A DNA stretch of 64,000 nucleotides from Azolla caroliniana. Its lineage: Eukaryota; Polypodiophyta. The stretch is taken from assembly GCA_043228905.1 (NCBI GenBank), contig JBHGNT010000018.1, forward strand, positions 15,996,001 to 16,060,000, given 5' to 3'. Position numbers and translations under genes: made by a program. The notes under the pieces were generated by a model. The model made no database searches and was not told the DNA's origin. It saw nothing but the letters and a program-made list of their open reading frames with translations. Positions 18,015-30,059 of this stretch are shown here, one piece after another. Positions within the stretch are counted from its first letter, which is position 1. Every line of letters begins with the position of its first letter.

Positions 18015-19410
18015 CAATCAGATGCTGATGGATATTCAAGGTGAAGCATAATGCTAAAAGCATCGTCAAACGGTATAAGGCCCTACTTGTGGCAAAAGGC
18101 TATGTGCAGACACACGGGGTCGAGTATGAAGAAATGTTTGCCCTGGTAAGATGACTACCATTTGAACTGTGATCGAGCTTTGAGTAGCCAAAGGGTGGCA
18201 CCTCCACCAAATGGATGTCAAGAACGCCTTTCTTCAAGGCAAATTAGAGGAGGAGGTGTACATGGTACAACCACCCAGTTTTAAGTCGAGCACACACCCG
18301 CAAGTAGTATGCCGACTCAAAAAGCCTCTCTACGCCCTCAAACAGGCACCTAGAGCATGATATTCGAAGATAACCCAATATCTTCACCAAATCGGCTTCC
18401 AAATATCCAAGTCCGAGAATTCTCTGTTCATCCGGAGCGATTCTAGAGGACGGGTATTTATCATAATATATGTAGATGACTTGGTCATTGGAAGAAAACA
18501 TTTAGCAGATATCGATCATATCAAAAAGCTTCTCTCTGGCTGATTCGAAATGAAGGACATGAAGGAGCTACATTACTTTCTAGGTATAGAAGTAATATGG
18601 CTCCTAACGGCATCATGATCTCCCAATGACACTATATCCTCAACCTTTTGTTCAAGTTTGGGATGACAAAGTGTAAGCTCGTCGCAACCCCTCTCGATTG
18701 AAATCTAAAGCTAGATGCCTATTTCGGCATAGAAGAGGGTGAGCTGACTTTCTATTGTTAGCTAGTCGGAAGCCTATTCTACCTCACCATTACTCGGCCT
18801 GACCTCAGTTACCCGGTCGGCCTTAGCTAGTTTATGGAGGCACCACAGAACATTCACTTGGACTGTGCTAAGCGAATGTTACACTATGTGAGGGGAACCA
18901 TGGATTACGACGTCCTCTACAAATAGGCCACACCGATTTGACTCGAAGGGTACATCGATGCTGACTAGACTGGCTACAAAGTTGACAGACGAACCACATC
19001 AGGCTTCGTCTTCTCCCTCAGTAGCGGAGCCATATTGTGAAGGAGTAAGAAGTAGCCGACAGTTGCACTGTCAAGCACAGAAGCCGAATATAGGGGTGCG
19101 GCTGTTGCCGCATGTGAAGCCGTTTGCCTGAAAAGAATCTTGAAGGATCTGCGTGTTCCCATCATCGATCCGCTGCTTCTCTACGACGACAACATGACCA
19201 ATATTCATCTGGTTCATCGCCTTGTTTTTCATGCTCAAACCAAGCACATTGAGGTGCACTATCATTTCATTCGAGAACGTGTCTTGGCCGGAGGTGTAGA
19301 CTTGCAACACATCAATACGAATATGCAAACAACCGACATCTTCACAATGACAAGCTGTGGCAATTCACAACGAACCTATGTCTTCCTATTGCCGACCAGC
19401 CGAGCTTGAG
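18010..19410 (+). pseudogene. copia D0 reverse transcriptase and RNase H
   Basis: D0 resumes here in the reverse transcriptase: GCRWIFKVKHNAKSIV, then [20 protein letters not shown]. The active site YVDD is intact at 18469-18480. LHYFLGIEVI and the tether follow. RNase H landmarks are the DANWTGY-like region near 18960, AEYRGAAVAACEAVCLKRIL near 19090, and HAQTKHIEVHYHFIRERV near 19230. It ends in PADQPSLRGS. Many stops and single-base shifts show it is old. Confidence 0.82.
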
Positions 19411-19575
19411 GGGGAGTATTTATAAGGAGCCGTTCGACACGAAGTCGAACGGAGCAGAACAAACACAAGAGTGAACCAGTTACTCACAGCTGAAGTCGGA
19501 GCCGACTATCAAAGCTTATCCGAAGGCTAGTTCGAACCAACTATCCGAAGACCGGAAGTTGTGTTTGAGGGGGCG

Positions 19576-19867
19576 TGTTGAGAATCAAACTCAACTTCCC
19601 TAGTGTGGGAACACACCTTAGTATAGTCAAGCGTGTGAACACCCCACCTCCTAGTATATAGTAACTAGTGTGTCATAACTTTAAGTCCTATGACACATAT
19701 TTCATAAGTAGTTAAGAGTCCACCTCTTTCCCAAGAGGCGGTCCTAGTGAGAGAACTTAGAGAAAAAGTGACTACATAAGCACCTTCTCCTTCTCTTTAT
19801 AACTGTTGGTTCATTCTTGCCTCTTGTTAATACAATTTTCTTGTTTTGTTATGTTCTCTCTTTCTCT

Positions 19868-19911
<44 letters not shown>

Positions 19912-19949
19912 TCTCTTCCGCTGCACATAATCACTCCCGATTCTTTACA
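19576..19949 (+). repeat. 3' LTR of copia D0
   Basis: This 374-bp LTR begins TGTTGAGAATCAAACTCAAC and ends GATTCTTTACA. It is clearly related to the D1 LTRs but more diverged. It contains a compound (CT)n(CA)n microsatellite at about 19857-19910. The 5' LTR of D0 is not in the window. Confidence 0.87.
19857..19910 (+). repeat. compound (TC)n(CA)n microsatellite
   Basis: A TCTCTCTTTCTC tract followed by a CT run and then a CA run of about 20 bp lies at the same place as the CA run in D1. Confidence 0.93.
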
Positions 19950-22900
19950 ATAAACATGTTTTGTAAACATCATTCATGGTTGATCTGCTTGTCATAATTT
20001 TCCTTCCAATGGAGAGATGCAATTTAAAAATTCAAGGATCAAGTTGTTGCGCTATAGACTTAACATATTTGGAAATGAATGAAAGAACTCTTAAGGAAAC
20101 AAAAGCTTGACAATTTGGCATCTATGAGAAGGTGTATGTTGTGTGCGTATGAGAGATAGATTTTCAAAACATGTTACTAGCATTGTTAGTGTTAGACAAG
20201 GACATCTACTCTCACCAAGTCTAAGGCTAACATGACTCACAATTTGTCACTTGCCTCTAAGCCAACCGCATCTTTTTTATGCCTTGGACTCATCTGAAAC
20301 CTTCGCCATCATTTCCCTTTGCATGGCGTCTTACTTCATGCTCTTATAGGAAAATGTATCTTGTAAATTCAATATGCATTGTAAACACGTTACTATATTT
20401 TTGTGTGGCTTCCACATCAAAGTTAGCATGTATTGCTAATGGATTCTAAAAATTCTCATATTTAGGACTTTAATAAGAATAATACTAATAATACTAATAA
20501 TAATTATAATAATAATGTTGTTTCATCTTGATCTTGTGCCACCTAGTTCAATCACCTTTTTCTTCATGGTTGATGTTCCATATAGTATCTCATCATGTAT
20601 TCATACATGGCATGAATAACACTCTTGAGTCTCTAGAAAGCCCATTTTGCTATTGTTCATCACAATAGACACCTCCAGAGGTATATGGATAACAACACTA
20701 CTCATCAGTAAAGGACATATTGTTCTTTACCACAACTACTACCTTGTAACTATGTTTGTAAAATGTTTAACACAGGAAAATATGTAGACTTTAATGCATG
20801 TTTAATGTAGGAGAGAGTAGGGAACCAATGATATATTAGAATAACCAGGAACTATAGACATGGGTCCTAGACTATTGCCAATATTTAAAACTTGTTGTAT
20901 TTAAGGTAACAACTTTCTATATCACCCTTTACATGGGTGTGAGGTGAGGCGTGTTATTGTGTTACAACTTCCACTAAAGGAAAAGATATTTCAATTGGTT
21001 ATGAAACTTTCCACTTTATGTGATTTCTAACTTAACCATTTGTCCTTCCACCTACCCCACTATTTTTTACTTGTTTAGTAACTTGCTTCTGCCACCATTA
21101 CTGCCAACTTATTCATCCACTCCTCATGGGGGTGGGGGGTTGTTTCCAAAGCTAACAAACACAATTGACATATACGAAAAAATAAGTATTTCTTGACCAT
21201 CAATATTGTAATATATAATCGATATTGTTACTCAATAGTAGTTCTAAAAGTGACCCTTCCTCATTTTTGACTATGTTCGAGGTAAATGGATAAATAGAAT
21301 GCTGCCACTTCATTATTGTCATAACAAGTCAAACCCTTGACATGACATGGAGATTGTACAAAGATATATCTAAAATCTATGAGTTTCCGAGTCATCATAA
21401 GTATTAAATGTAAAAATTTAAGCACATGCCTCGTTGTTCGTGGAGTCTAATAAACTTTTATCATAAAAATAACTATTGTATGTCTTGTTTTGGCCCACCA
21501 ATGAACTAAACTTTGATGGTTCCTTTCCAAGCTAATGGCTAATACCATAGACAAATTCCTAGATCTAATAACAACAATCATGAAATCAGGTTTTTTTACT
21601 ATCTCATTTCCCCAAATATAGACTCTTTCGGCAATGTCATTTGGCAAATATATCACACATAATATATCAGTGAGATCCTCATGAACTTTACTCTCAATAA
21701 TCACCAAAACCAATAAATGGTATGAGCAATGATTATAAGCACCAAAGCACCAGTAGTTATAGTGATGTTTTGTACATGGGTTGATGCAAATAGTAATAGA
21801 TTGACTAAATGTTAGTGTGGCATTATATAATGTATATATTAATGTGGGATCTTACATTTTTGTATGCTAATCATGAAGTTGGAGATTAAGCTTTCAAGTG
21901 TAAGAGGACATTAGTGTTGGTGTGTAGCAAGCATGAAGATGAGTAGCAAATATAAGTATGTATGTTGAACAATGCATCTACCTATGATATTGTGTGTATG
22001 AGAGAGGCGAGAGAGGGATCATGTATATGAACAAGGATGCTTTATTCTACATGGTGAGAGGAAGGGAGAAAGCTTTTCTGTAGTTTTGCTTGTGAGCATC
22101 TTCATGTGATCCCTTCACCACTTAAATTTGCATTGATAATATGTATTGCATATATTTTGGAATCAAGTTAAGAGACAAAATATATATTAAATATTATGAC
22201 AATTTCAAATCCCACATTGTGGAGTAATTTTACGATGATCGTTACATGGGATTTTACAATATTTGAACCCTTTTACACATGGTGATAAATGATTATGATA
22301 AGTATTAAGAAAGAATTTAGGGGGTTATCATTGATTCAACATGTAAAGTCTAGTTGATTTCTTTGTGGGCCTCTAATGCACCCTTGTGATTTGGTTTATC
22401 ATCAAAGCGTGGACAATCAAATCCATATTTAAGAGAAACTTCCTTATCACGTATGCATTTTAGGCCATCATTTTCCCCCAATAACCTTTAACGGATAATT
22501 GAGCCCTCACAATTTTTGTTACCAATGGTTAGATTTTACCGTTTGAGCTATTCGTATTTACAATTCCATAATATACGTATTAATATTTATGAGAAGTCCC
22601 ACTCACTTTTAATCTTAATCACACTGTCACTCCTACCCCCACTTTCAATCTCCAATTGTTTTTTTATCTCCCATCCCCAAGCTTGTCCTTTTGATGTTTT
22701 CTTTATTACTTTATTTTTCTCGTTACCTCTCATTTTATCTAGGAAAAATATATATTGTTTCTTTTCAACTAGTGACACTCCATGTTCTCTTATAGTTTGG
22801 GTTCCTTTCTTTTTTTGAAACCGCTTGAGCCCGTCACATATGGAGATCCCCATTAGATGTATTATGGCAAAATATGTAGATTATGAGAGGCTTGTTTCAT

Positions 22901-24330
22901 GACATGTGACAAATTCATCAAAGGTTGTTATATGTTGATACAAAGCCCTCATCAAATGTGACACATATTTCACCATTTTCACACCTAGAATTTGAAAACA
23001 ATCTTACAATGTTGACTTTTAGAGAGGTAGATAGATAGAGAGAGGCTCTAAGTAGGTAGGGGTTGGGAATAAGAACATGCTTCCTTTGCACAATTTAGTT
23101 GGAAGATATTTCTCCCTCACCAATTCATTCTATTTCCCCATTGCTTGTAAGATTGGAAATACATTACATGCCCACATAGTGGGTATGTGCTTAGTATTTA
23201 CAAGCTTACCTAAATGATGAGATGAAGATCATTTTTAACTTTTCCAAGTATTGGGGGTTGTGACATAATTGGGATATGAGTAATCCTTTTGTGTTTGATG
23301 GTAGATATGGAGTACAAGTTAAGGAAGCTGAAACAAATACTTATTTGGAAACTTAGGATATTGGAGCATGTGGGGATTCTTTCCCCAGGTGAATATTCCT
23401 CTCGTTTTGTGACACTTGAGAATGCCCCAGTTCCTATGTAGTGAGAGTAGCTAACATGTATTGTAATTGTCGTCCTACATGTATTTAAAATCATTTTCTG
23501 TTTTTTGTGGATGATTGATGGAGGGTGACATTGGCTACAGTCCTCGTGTCGCTCAAGACGTAGACACCTTGTTGGTTTATAAGATCAAATAGAGATTACA
23601 TCTTAAAATGTCATCTCATCTTTGAGAACAAACATACCAAAATAAACAGAACTAAAAGACAAAGAGAATACAAAAAGCATTTTTGTTCTATTTACTCTAT
23701 CTAGTGCCATTATATGAATAAGCACACGAATGAATTAGACCTTAGCCAAAGGAAACAAAAGGAATCTTAATGTTATTATCTATGCGTTTGTCATACACGA
23801 TTTCTCAAAATTATTCATCTTTTTGTTTATATATCATGCATAAGCACCCAAAATCCTAGAGAGAGAAAATTATAAAATATAGAACCATAACTTGCCTAAG
23901 GGGTAAAAACAATGTGAAAACCACATTTGAACATTATTATCCCAATAGTTCCACAAAATAATATCTATTATGGTAATTTGTTGATGTACTACATGAATCT
24001 AGGGGAAATGTGAATTGTTCCGACTAGTTGGTCCTTTGTTGGTCATAATGCCTCATGTTCGGGCACTTCTTGAAATCCTTTTGTGATCTCTCAAGGCCAT
24101 CATCGTAAGATTGACAATAACCTTTATCTTGACATCTTGATGATACAATGAATAGTTCTCTTCAAATTGGCCAATATGTGTTAGAAATGTAACATGCAAG
24201 GAAGTAAGCGACACAACAAAAGAGATAGATAGATGGATTATATTATCATCTTCGAAGGTCAAATATGACCTATTTGAGAGAGAGAGAAAGAGAAGAGATT
24301 AGATTAGACAAATAGATATATATTATTATC
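19950..24330. other. AT-rich intergenic stretch without recognised genes
   Basis: I see no convincing gene or LTR here. Open frames are short and without recognisable motifs. A weak LINE-like motif is listed separately at 20130-20235. A short homopurine/AG region lies near 23030. The stretch has a lower GC content than the element-rich parts on either side, as old decayed repeats often do. Confidence 0.6.
20130..20235 (+). pseudogene. possible LINE reverse-transcriptase fossil
   Basis: In one plus-strand frame starting at 20176 the sequence reads SIVSVRQGHLLSPSL. This resembles the VRQGCPLSPxLF motif found in plant non-LTR (LINE) reverse transcriptases. The frame before it is broken. Only this motif supports the call, so chance similarity is possible. 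Confidence 0.35.
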
Positions 24331-24334
24331 ATAT

Positions 24335-24341
24335 TGAGACA

Positions 24342-24402
<61 letters not shown>
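24335..24402 (+). repeat. (GA)n microsatellite
   Basis: A nearly pure GA run with two C interruptions (GACAGAGAG) at the start. It directly precedes a tRNA-like SINE head. Confidence 0.93.
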
Positions 24403-24404
<2 letters not shown>

Positions 24405-24410
24405 CAGATG

Positions 24411-24480
24411 GATGTAACTTAGTTGGTAAGGTTGCCCAATGGAGACCAGGTGGTCATGGGTTCTAGTTCAACTCCTACAT
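24411..24480 (+). repeat. tRNA-like SINE head (plus strand)
   Basis: The stretch contains TAACTTAGTTGGTAAG, which resembles an RNA polymerase III A box (TRGCNNAGTNGG), and GGGTTCTAGTTCAACTCC, which resembles a B box (GGTTCGANTCC), about 35 bp apart. This spacing is typical of tRNA-derived SINEs. A cloverleaf is not clear, so a functional tRNA gene is unlikely. Confidence 0.5.
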
Positions 24481-24529
24481 TCCACAGTGGCATCTACTGA
24501 ATATTTCTATAATAGAGGTAAGAAAATTT

Positions 24530-24597
24530 GTGTTTCGAACCCAAGACATAGTGACGTAGTGCTTGTAGTGTTAACAACTTACCACTACGGTGACAAA
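24530..24597 (-). repeat. tRNA-like SINE head (minus strand)
   Basis: Read on the minus strand the segment has CGTAGTGGTAAGTTGTTAAC and then TTGGGTTCGAAAC, an A-box/B-box pair like those of plant SINEs. It faces the plus-strand head at 24411, so the two form a head-to-head pair in 190 bp. Confidence 0.5.
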
Positions 24598-24599
24598 GA

Positions 24600-24868
24600 A
24601 AGAGATATTATTATCATATTCGGAGGTCAAATATGACCTATGGGACCAAAATATTATGTTTCACATAATACATGTGACAATGAGTAGCGAAGATGTGTGG
24701 AAAGCATAGTCGAATGTGATCAAAGGTAGAGAGAGAGATATATATTATTATCGTATTCGGAGGTCAAATATGACCTATGAGACCAAAAATATTATGTTTC
24801 ACATAATACATGTGACAGTGAGTAGCGAAGATGTGTGGAAAGCATAGTTGAATGTGATCAAAGGTAGA
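24600..24868 (+). repeat. 130-bp tandem duplication
   Basis: A unit starting AGAGATATTATTATC and running through CGGAGGTCAAATATGACCTA, TTTCACATAATACATGTGACA and AAGCATAGTCGAATGTGATC occurs at 24600-24731. It is repeated with few changes at 24733-24868. A shorter match (GAAGGTCAAATATGACCTA) lies at 24254, before the GA run. The palindromic core GGTCAAATATGACC occurs in all three. Confidence 0.9.
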
Positions 24869-25117
24869 GCATATCGAAGTGTGATAGTCAGACTCCTAAA
24901 ATTGTTTTAGGCAAATAAAATGTGTATAATCGACCACTCTCATCACTTGTGCCCCAATGTCCCATCTCACATTGTAGTGTATGACAGCTAATATTCGCAT
25001 GGAAGCGATGATTCAGATAACAAACAATGGGATGAGATCTAACATGTATTGATGTGCACGTTTTCCTTGTTTGGTGAAGAATATGATTTTGTAGTTTGGT
25101 GCAATGTATGTAGTATA

Positions 25118-25729
25118 TGTTAGAAAAAAACAAATCGTTCGGCTGAAGATATGCAAAAAACACACCGTTAGAACAGAAAAACAGCGGATGGACAAATACA
25201 TAGTGTACAACGTTTTACATGGAAACCCTAAATGGGGAAACCACGAGAACAGAGATTCCACTATACACAAGAGAGTACAGAAACCGGTTACAATCTTCTC
25301 TGATACACTCAGAGGATAACCTACTTAAGGTTCTTAGCAAGTTTGCTGAACTTTGTTGTTGCTGCTACTCTCTCGCTCACACCCTCTCTCTTCATTGTCG
25401 CGCTATGCAACAACGACTACAACTATTCTGTTCTACTCTCACTTACATTTCTGTGTTTGCCCTAAGTGTATTTATACTTATACACTCGAAGGCTATTTAC
25501 AAATGTGGCCACTGCTATTGTCATTCCTATTATAACAATAATAGTTAATCAGTTGACTGGTCAACTAGTCGACTCCAGTGTCGACTATCCAATTGGTTCG
25601 ACTAGTCGGCCTTATCTTCGACTTGGACTCTCCTATTGTCGACTCCCTCAGTCCACTCTCCATTTCATCGACTGTTGGCACTCGGCTTGACCAGTCGGCT
25701 GCACCCATAGGATGGACATATTCCTAACA
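25118..25729 (-). mobile_element. solo copia LTR
   Basis: This 612-bp LTR is read on the minus strand, from TGTTAGGAATATGTCC to TTTTTTTCTAACA. Internal features shared with copia B LTRs are TTTACATGGAAACCCTAAATGG (compare TTTACGTGGAAAACCCTAAT) and GCCCTAAGTGTATTTATACTTA. The flanks are GTATA (25113-25117) and ATATA (25730-25734), an imperfect 5-bp duplication. It is rich in CGACTAG/CAGTCGAC pieces. No internal element region is next to it. Confidence 0.72.
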
Positions 25730-25859
25730 ATATAATGTGTGAAGCACGAACTTCCACAATTTTCCCATATCACGATACATTGGCATTGCAAAAAGCCTCA
25801 TTTATAGAGGACTCTAATAGTGCATGATGAAGCAATTGTGTTGCACCCATATTCCAAAC

Positions 25860-27170
25860 CACTTTTTCATATCTTGCATCCAATCGGAACACAAATTTTG
25901 CTTTTATATGTCTTTTGGATCTTTTTGCTTGCATCCCATGTGATTCTTGGAAGACTGGATAGTCAAAGTAGTGTTTGGCTCCAAAAGAGACTATGAAAGA
26001 CTTGGTCGACCTGGATACAGGGAGGTAGATCCAAATGAAATTCTATGTCATTTGGTGTTCGATGAAATGAAAAATGGGTCCAATAATTGTTAATCTAGTT
26101 TATCACATGGTCTGGTCGTTTTCAAGTGACGATGTAATAGCCATACTCAATCTCCAACATGAAATGTTGTTAGAAGATGACAACAATCCACAATTATCTT
26201 ATGTCTTTGTTGTGTATCTTGAGTTGAAGCTTCAACTTGAATCTGTTGTAGTTGAAACTTTAGAATTTGTAGAGACTACAAGCATTTCAAGTAATTTCAT
26301 TGAGGGTGATATACAATATATGTGAAGAATGGGGTAACCTTAGTAGGGGAACATATTGAATTTTTGTAGGCAAATTCTAAAAAATGTGGAAAATCAACCT
26401 AGTCATCTTGTTGATAGTTGATGAAACATCGCAAGTACTACTCTAAGGTTTGATTTGTTTGTTTTGATTGCCCATTGGTTTGTAGATAATAGCTAGAGGT
26501 GACTTTGGAAGAGATTTTTAACATTAAAAGTAGATGTTTCCAAAGTCTTGGATGCAATATGAGGCCCACAATCACTAAAAATGTCACTAGGAATGCCATG
26601 ATGTCATAAATACATCTTGCATAACTAAGTAACTTAGTTCTTTCCTCTCTATTGATACTCTTGGTGCATGGAAAAAAATGTGCCATCTTAATAAATCGAT
26701 CTAGAGATGTGAGGATAGTATCAAAAACCTAAGTTAGAAATTGGATGATGTGTAATGAGATCTAAGGAAATTGATTTCCATAGCCCTTTTGGAATCAGTA
26801 ATGGATACAATAATCCATAAGGATAATGTGATGTGTCTTTGCTCGACAACATGTATAAGATGTATGAACATAATCTTTAACTAAAGCACGAAGTTGGGGC
26901 CACCAAAAACATCACAAAATCAAATCTAATGTCTTGTGGATTCTGAAATCTCTAGCTATGTATGTATCTTGACAATGCTCCAACACTTGGAGGCGAAAAT
27001 CTCCGATTGGGACAAATTGAAAATACTTTGAAAAAGCAATCCATTATGCCATTTGACTGTACTATAATCCATATCAAAATGTTGATTCTTAGAACAAGAA
27101 GCACAACTTGGATCAACATGATTTAAAATGAATGTATCCGTATGGAAATCACAATGAATCATCTAAAAAA
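25860..27170 (-). pseudogene. fossil gypsy integrase
   Basis: Landmarks on the minus strand are KWHNGLLFQ near 27050, then a GHFG-like RDFRIHKTLDL, FWWPQLRALVKDYVHT and PYGLL. The core follows with WKSISLDLITHHP (first D), then AHFFPCTKSINREE. RLWKHLLLMLKIS precedes TSSYYLQTNGQSKQTNQTLE near 26440. In this last motif the expected catalytic ER after NGQ/DGQ has become KQ, and the SDRGPQ motif before it reads VIVGLI. LRCFINYQQDDxVDF follows. It is clearly integrase but catalytically dead. Confidence 0.8.
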
Positions 27171-27399
27171 TGCTTGAATATATGGGTGTCTTGAAGACAC
27201 TGTCTTCAACATTGTAGTTGCTTGTAGACATGTAGGACCCCAAATAATTTTCTTTTGATGATCAAAAGTAGGTTCTCCCATACACAATGCAAGCGAAGAG
27301 CATTGAGAAAAAGCATATGTTTTCATTTGTTGCAAGCCAGGTCCATATGTAATTTGAAATGAATTCTACCTTATTATTCTTGAAGCTAAACATCTCTAA

Positions 27400-28860
27400 T
27401 TTGCCGTAGAGTTCATATTCCTGCAATCAATGTAACACCTACTAGACATGGATGTCGTGCTCCAATTATGTTTTGGAATATATCAAGATGTCACCTCGAT
27501 AGATGATCAAGAAAATATGTAGAAAGTCTTGAAGGATGTCATTTGCCATATGCTGAAATAATACAGTGTCGTAAAGATCACGATCGTGTGTCACAACCAT
27601 TGAGGTTTTGTGACTCAGGGGAAATCAGTATGACAAGGTGTAATCGTGGATGGTGCGATGGCAAGGAGACGAGATAGATGTGAAGTTGTCAAGAAAAGAA
27701 AATTAATTGATTTAGAAACACTTACAAGATTCATTTGCCAAAAACTTCTTTGGCAAAACTTGAACTTGCATCACCTCTTTGGGAGAAGGGCTTCCTTTGT
27801 ATATTTACAACTTTTTTCTAACAAAATGTGTTTACTAAAATGAAATACTTTTGCAAAACTCGAACTTGCGACCTCTCCTTGGGAAGGAGTGTTTGAGGTA
27901 AAGAAGTATGTTGGTGTGTTTTTTTAAATTGTAAATCTCAATTATAAAATTACACCTTTCAACAAATTATAAAATCAACCTTATTTTATCTCAGCCTCCC
28001 GCTCTGCGATAATTACATTTTTATCCCTAACAATCTTGAACATAACACTATCCTTCCAGAGACTGTATCTTGGGCTTCTGATGTCCGATTCATGAAATGT
28101 AAAATCCGACACGCTCCTAGTTGCAAGCTCCAAATGGTGAATATCTTTCTAGCTTTTTGAATTTGTTTCAATATCGTGAAGACTCAGATTCACGGACGGT
28201 GCATATGTGAAACCAAATAACATGATTGTGTTAGAAGTGACCATATTGAGTGCAAAAAACTTAGATTATATGCTCTATGTAGATAAGTTCTTGTGAAGAA
28301 TTTAACTCCACAAAGACGTTCTAGGAGTCTAGAGATCAAAGGTAAAACATATCTATAATTTTCAAATGGTTACCTTATTCAAACCTTGATAATCCATGAC
28401 CAGTCGGAGAGAGTCATCCTTTTCTCTTCGTGCCCATAATGGGGATTTGGAATATCGAATGAACTTGTCCACCAAATTCTCGTCCATGTAAGCTCGAAGA
28501 AATTCAAGTTCCAATGGTGACAAGTTGCAAGTCAATAGAACAATAATAAGGTTGATGTTGAAGGAGTGTATTGACTTTCACTTTATCAAAGAGATATGCA
28601 AATTCTTGATACTTAGAAGGAAGTTGAGCTTCTGAATTTTGAGCACTCTTCAAAGGTTATGTTATGACGACAAAGAAAAACATTGGTTGCTTTTGTCCTT
28701 GCATATTTCTTGCAGTGAAATGGTTGAAATTTTACATCAGTAATATACTTGATGAGTCATGTTTGCCACTCAATTCTTGGTATTGAAGCTCAAATTAAGG
28801 TAAACCTAGAAGAATTGAGTGTTCTAGACTATTAATTATGTTGAAGGATATACCACATGT
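27400..28860 (-). pseudogene. fossil gypsy protease end and reverse transcriptase
   Basis: Near 28820 the minus strand reads HSILLGLP, like the end of a gypsy protease. LPSKYQEFAYLFDKVK and HQPYYCSIDLQL near 28570-28640 mark the reverse-transcriptase start. ELEFLRAYMDENLVDKFIRY and SLRLVMDYQGLNKVT at 28380-28520 are well kept. Near 27490-27501 the active site, normally YLDD, reads Y-R-G-D and is followed by ILIYSKT. The stretch between these parts is too decayed to read. Confidence 0.78.
27744..27905 (-). repeat. two tRNA-like SINE ends in tandem
   Basis: Two related segments, 27744-27790 and 27847-27905, share TTTTGCAAAACT(C/T)GAACTTGC and a CTCTxxTTGGGA core. On the minus strand the second reads CACTCCTTCCCAAGGAG and GTCGCAAGTTCGAGT, which resembles the anticodon-arm and B-box part of plant tRNA-derived SINEs. 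They lie inside the reverse-transcriptase fossil and help explain its gap. Confidence 0.45.
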
Positions 28861-30059
28861 CAAATTACTCAAAACAACCCGTACAAGCTTAGATTCTTTA
28901 ATTTATTCTTGGAAGCAATATGTTGTCTGTCAATGACCACTACAGATTAAACCTTGATTGAGTGAAATGTAATACTTTTCATCTAGCGAAACAAGAACTA
29001 ATGCCCCGATTACGCGAGTAAGACATGATTTTTTCCATTAAATTGCTTTTCCAATAGCTCAAGAGATACCTTGGGGATCTGAAAAAAGGAATCATTAATA
29101 TATATTTGTACATCCATGTTCTAATAGATTGAAAACTGTGAATGTGTGAAGGGAATCTGTATAATTTGTCATCTAGGTTGATCGAAGGGTGCAAAAATAG
29201 CTTAAACCCGATGTATGAAATATGGTTCAATATCCTTAGATGTATCTTATGCTTATATTGACTAAGCAAGAGCATAAATATTCACCCATTATGGGATTCT
29301 AGGCATCAAGGTATGTATTATGTATTCCAAACAAGTTTCAAAGGACAAGAAGGGGTTCAATTCGGATGTTATATCTAAAATGTACAAAGTTTTGGAAATG
29401 TTAAAAGGTCAAATTTAAAGGTTGTAGAATGGATGATACATGACCTTGTTTAAGAAACTATGGCATTAAAAAACTTTTTGATGGGTCTTATTCTATATTC
29501 AACCATTGACCCAACGAGTCACACTACACGTGGACATTTCTGGACAAATGGTTGAATATGGGTAAGAATCTTCGCATATTCCCATTACCTATACGCCTAG
29601 AGAAGTGAGAATGGGAAAGGGAAAGGGAAACCCTTTATGTTGGATGGCTCGTGTGGTGATAGGATAGATCTTGTCCGAAACGGATGGTGTGTGTTTGTTA
29701 AATGTTTGAGAAGCTGCAACATTAATAATGCATAGACCATATGTGTTAACCAAGTTTGTTCAATGGTTGTAATTACAGTGTAAGGAGAAGAATTATCCGT
29801 AGGAATGATTCGCTTCGTGAAGGAAGTGGCTACCCAGGCAAGAAAGTCTATTAAGTATCAGTCTTATCATGTTGGAGACTTCAAGTTACCCATGGATATT
29901 TGGTTTTGTGCCTATAGGCTTTCTCTAGTGGTTTTTGACTATCTATTCAATCCATCCTCTCAAGTTCAATTCCCCAATGGTCCCGATCATGTTGCACATG
30001 TACATGTGTAACTTCGCAACAATGTTTGCACCCAAAAATTGATCTTCAACTTGGCATGG
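28861..30059. other. unassigned, probably old element sequence
   Basis: I could not recognise coding motifs or repeats. Its place upstream of the gypsy fossil suggests it may hold decayed gag, but nothing in the sequence proves this. Confidence 0.4.

Larger units (their letters stand above)
25860..28860 (-). mobile_element. decayed Ty3/gypsy pol fossil
   Basis: On the minus strand, pieces of a gypsy polyprotein appear in the correct order over 3 kb: a protease end, reverse transcriptase, and integrase. Frames change often and stops are numerous. The motifs are listed in the two following entries. No LTR was recognised for it. Its high decay makes it one of the oldest elements in the window. 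Confidence 0.8.

Noticed and set aside
21447-21713. 88-codon minus-strand frame
   Set aside because: I recognise no domain and it has no neighbours that suggest a gene; it may be part of an old repeat.
22516-22853. Possible small membrane protein frames of about 90-100 codons on both strands
   Set aside because: They have low-complexity T-rich composition, no motif and no supporting context; frames of this length are expected by chance here.
24411-24480. Functional tRNA gene
   Set aside because: The A-box and B-box-like parts are there, but the acceptor and anticodon stems do not pair convincingly, and a similar block faces it 50 bp away, as in SINEs.
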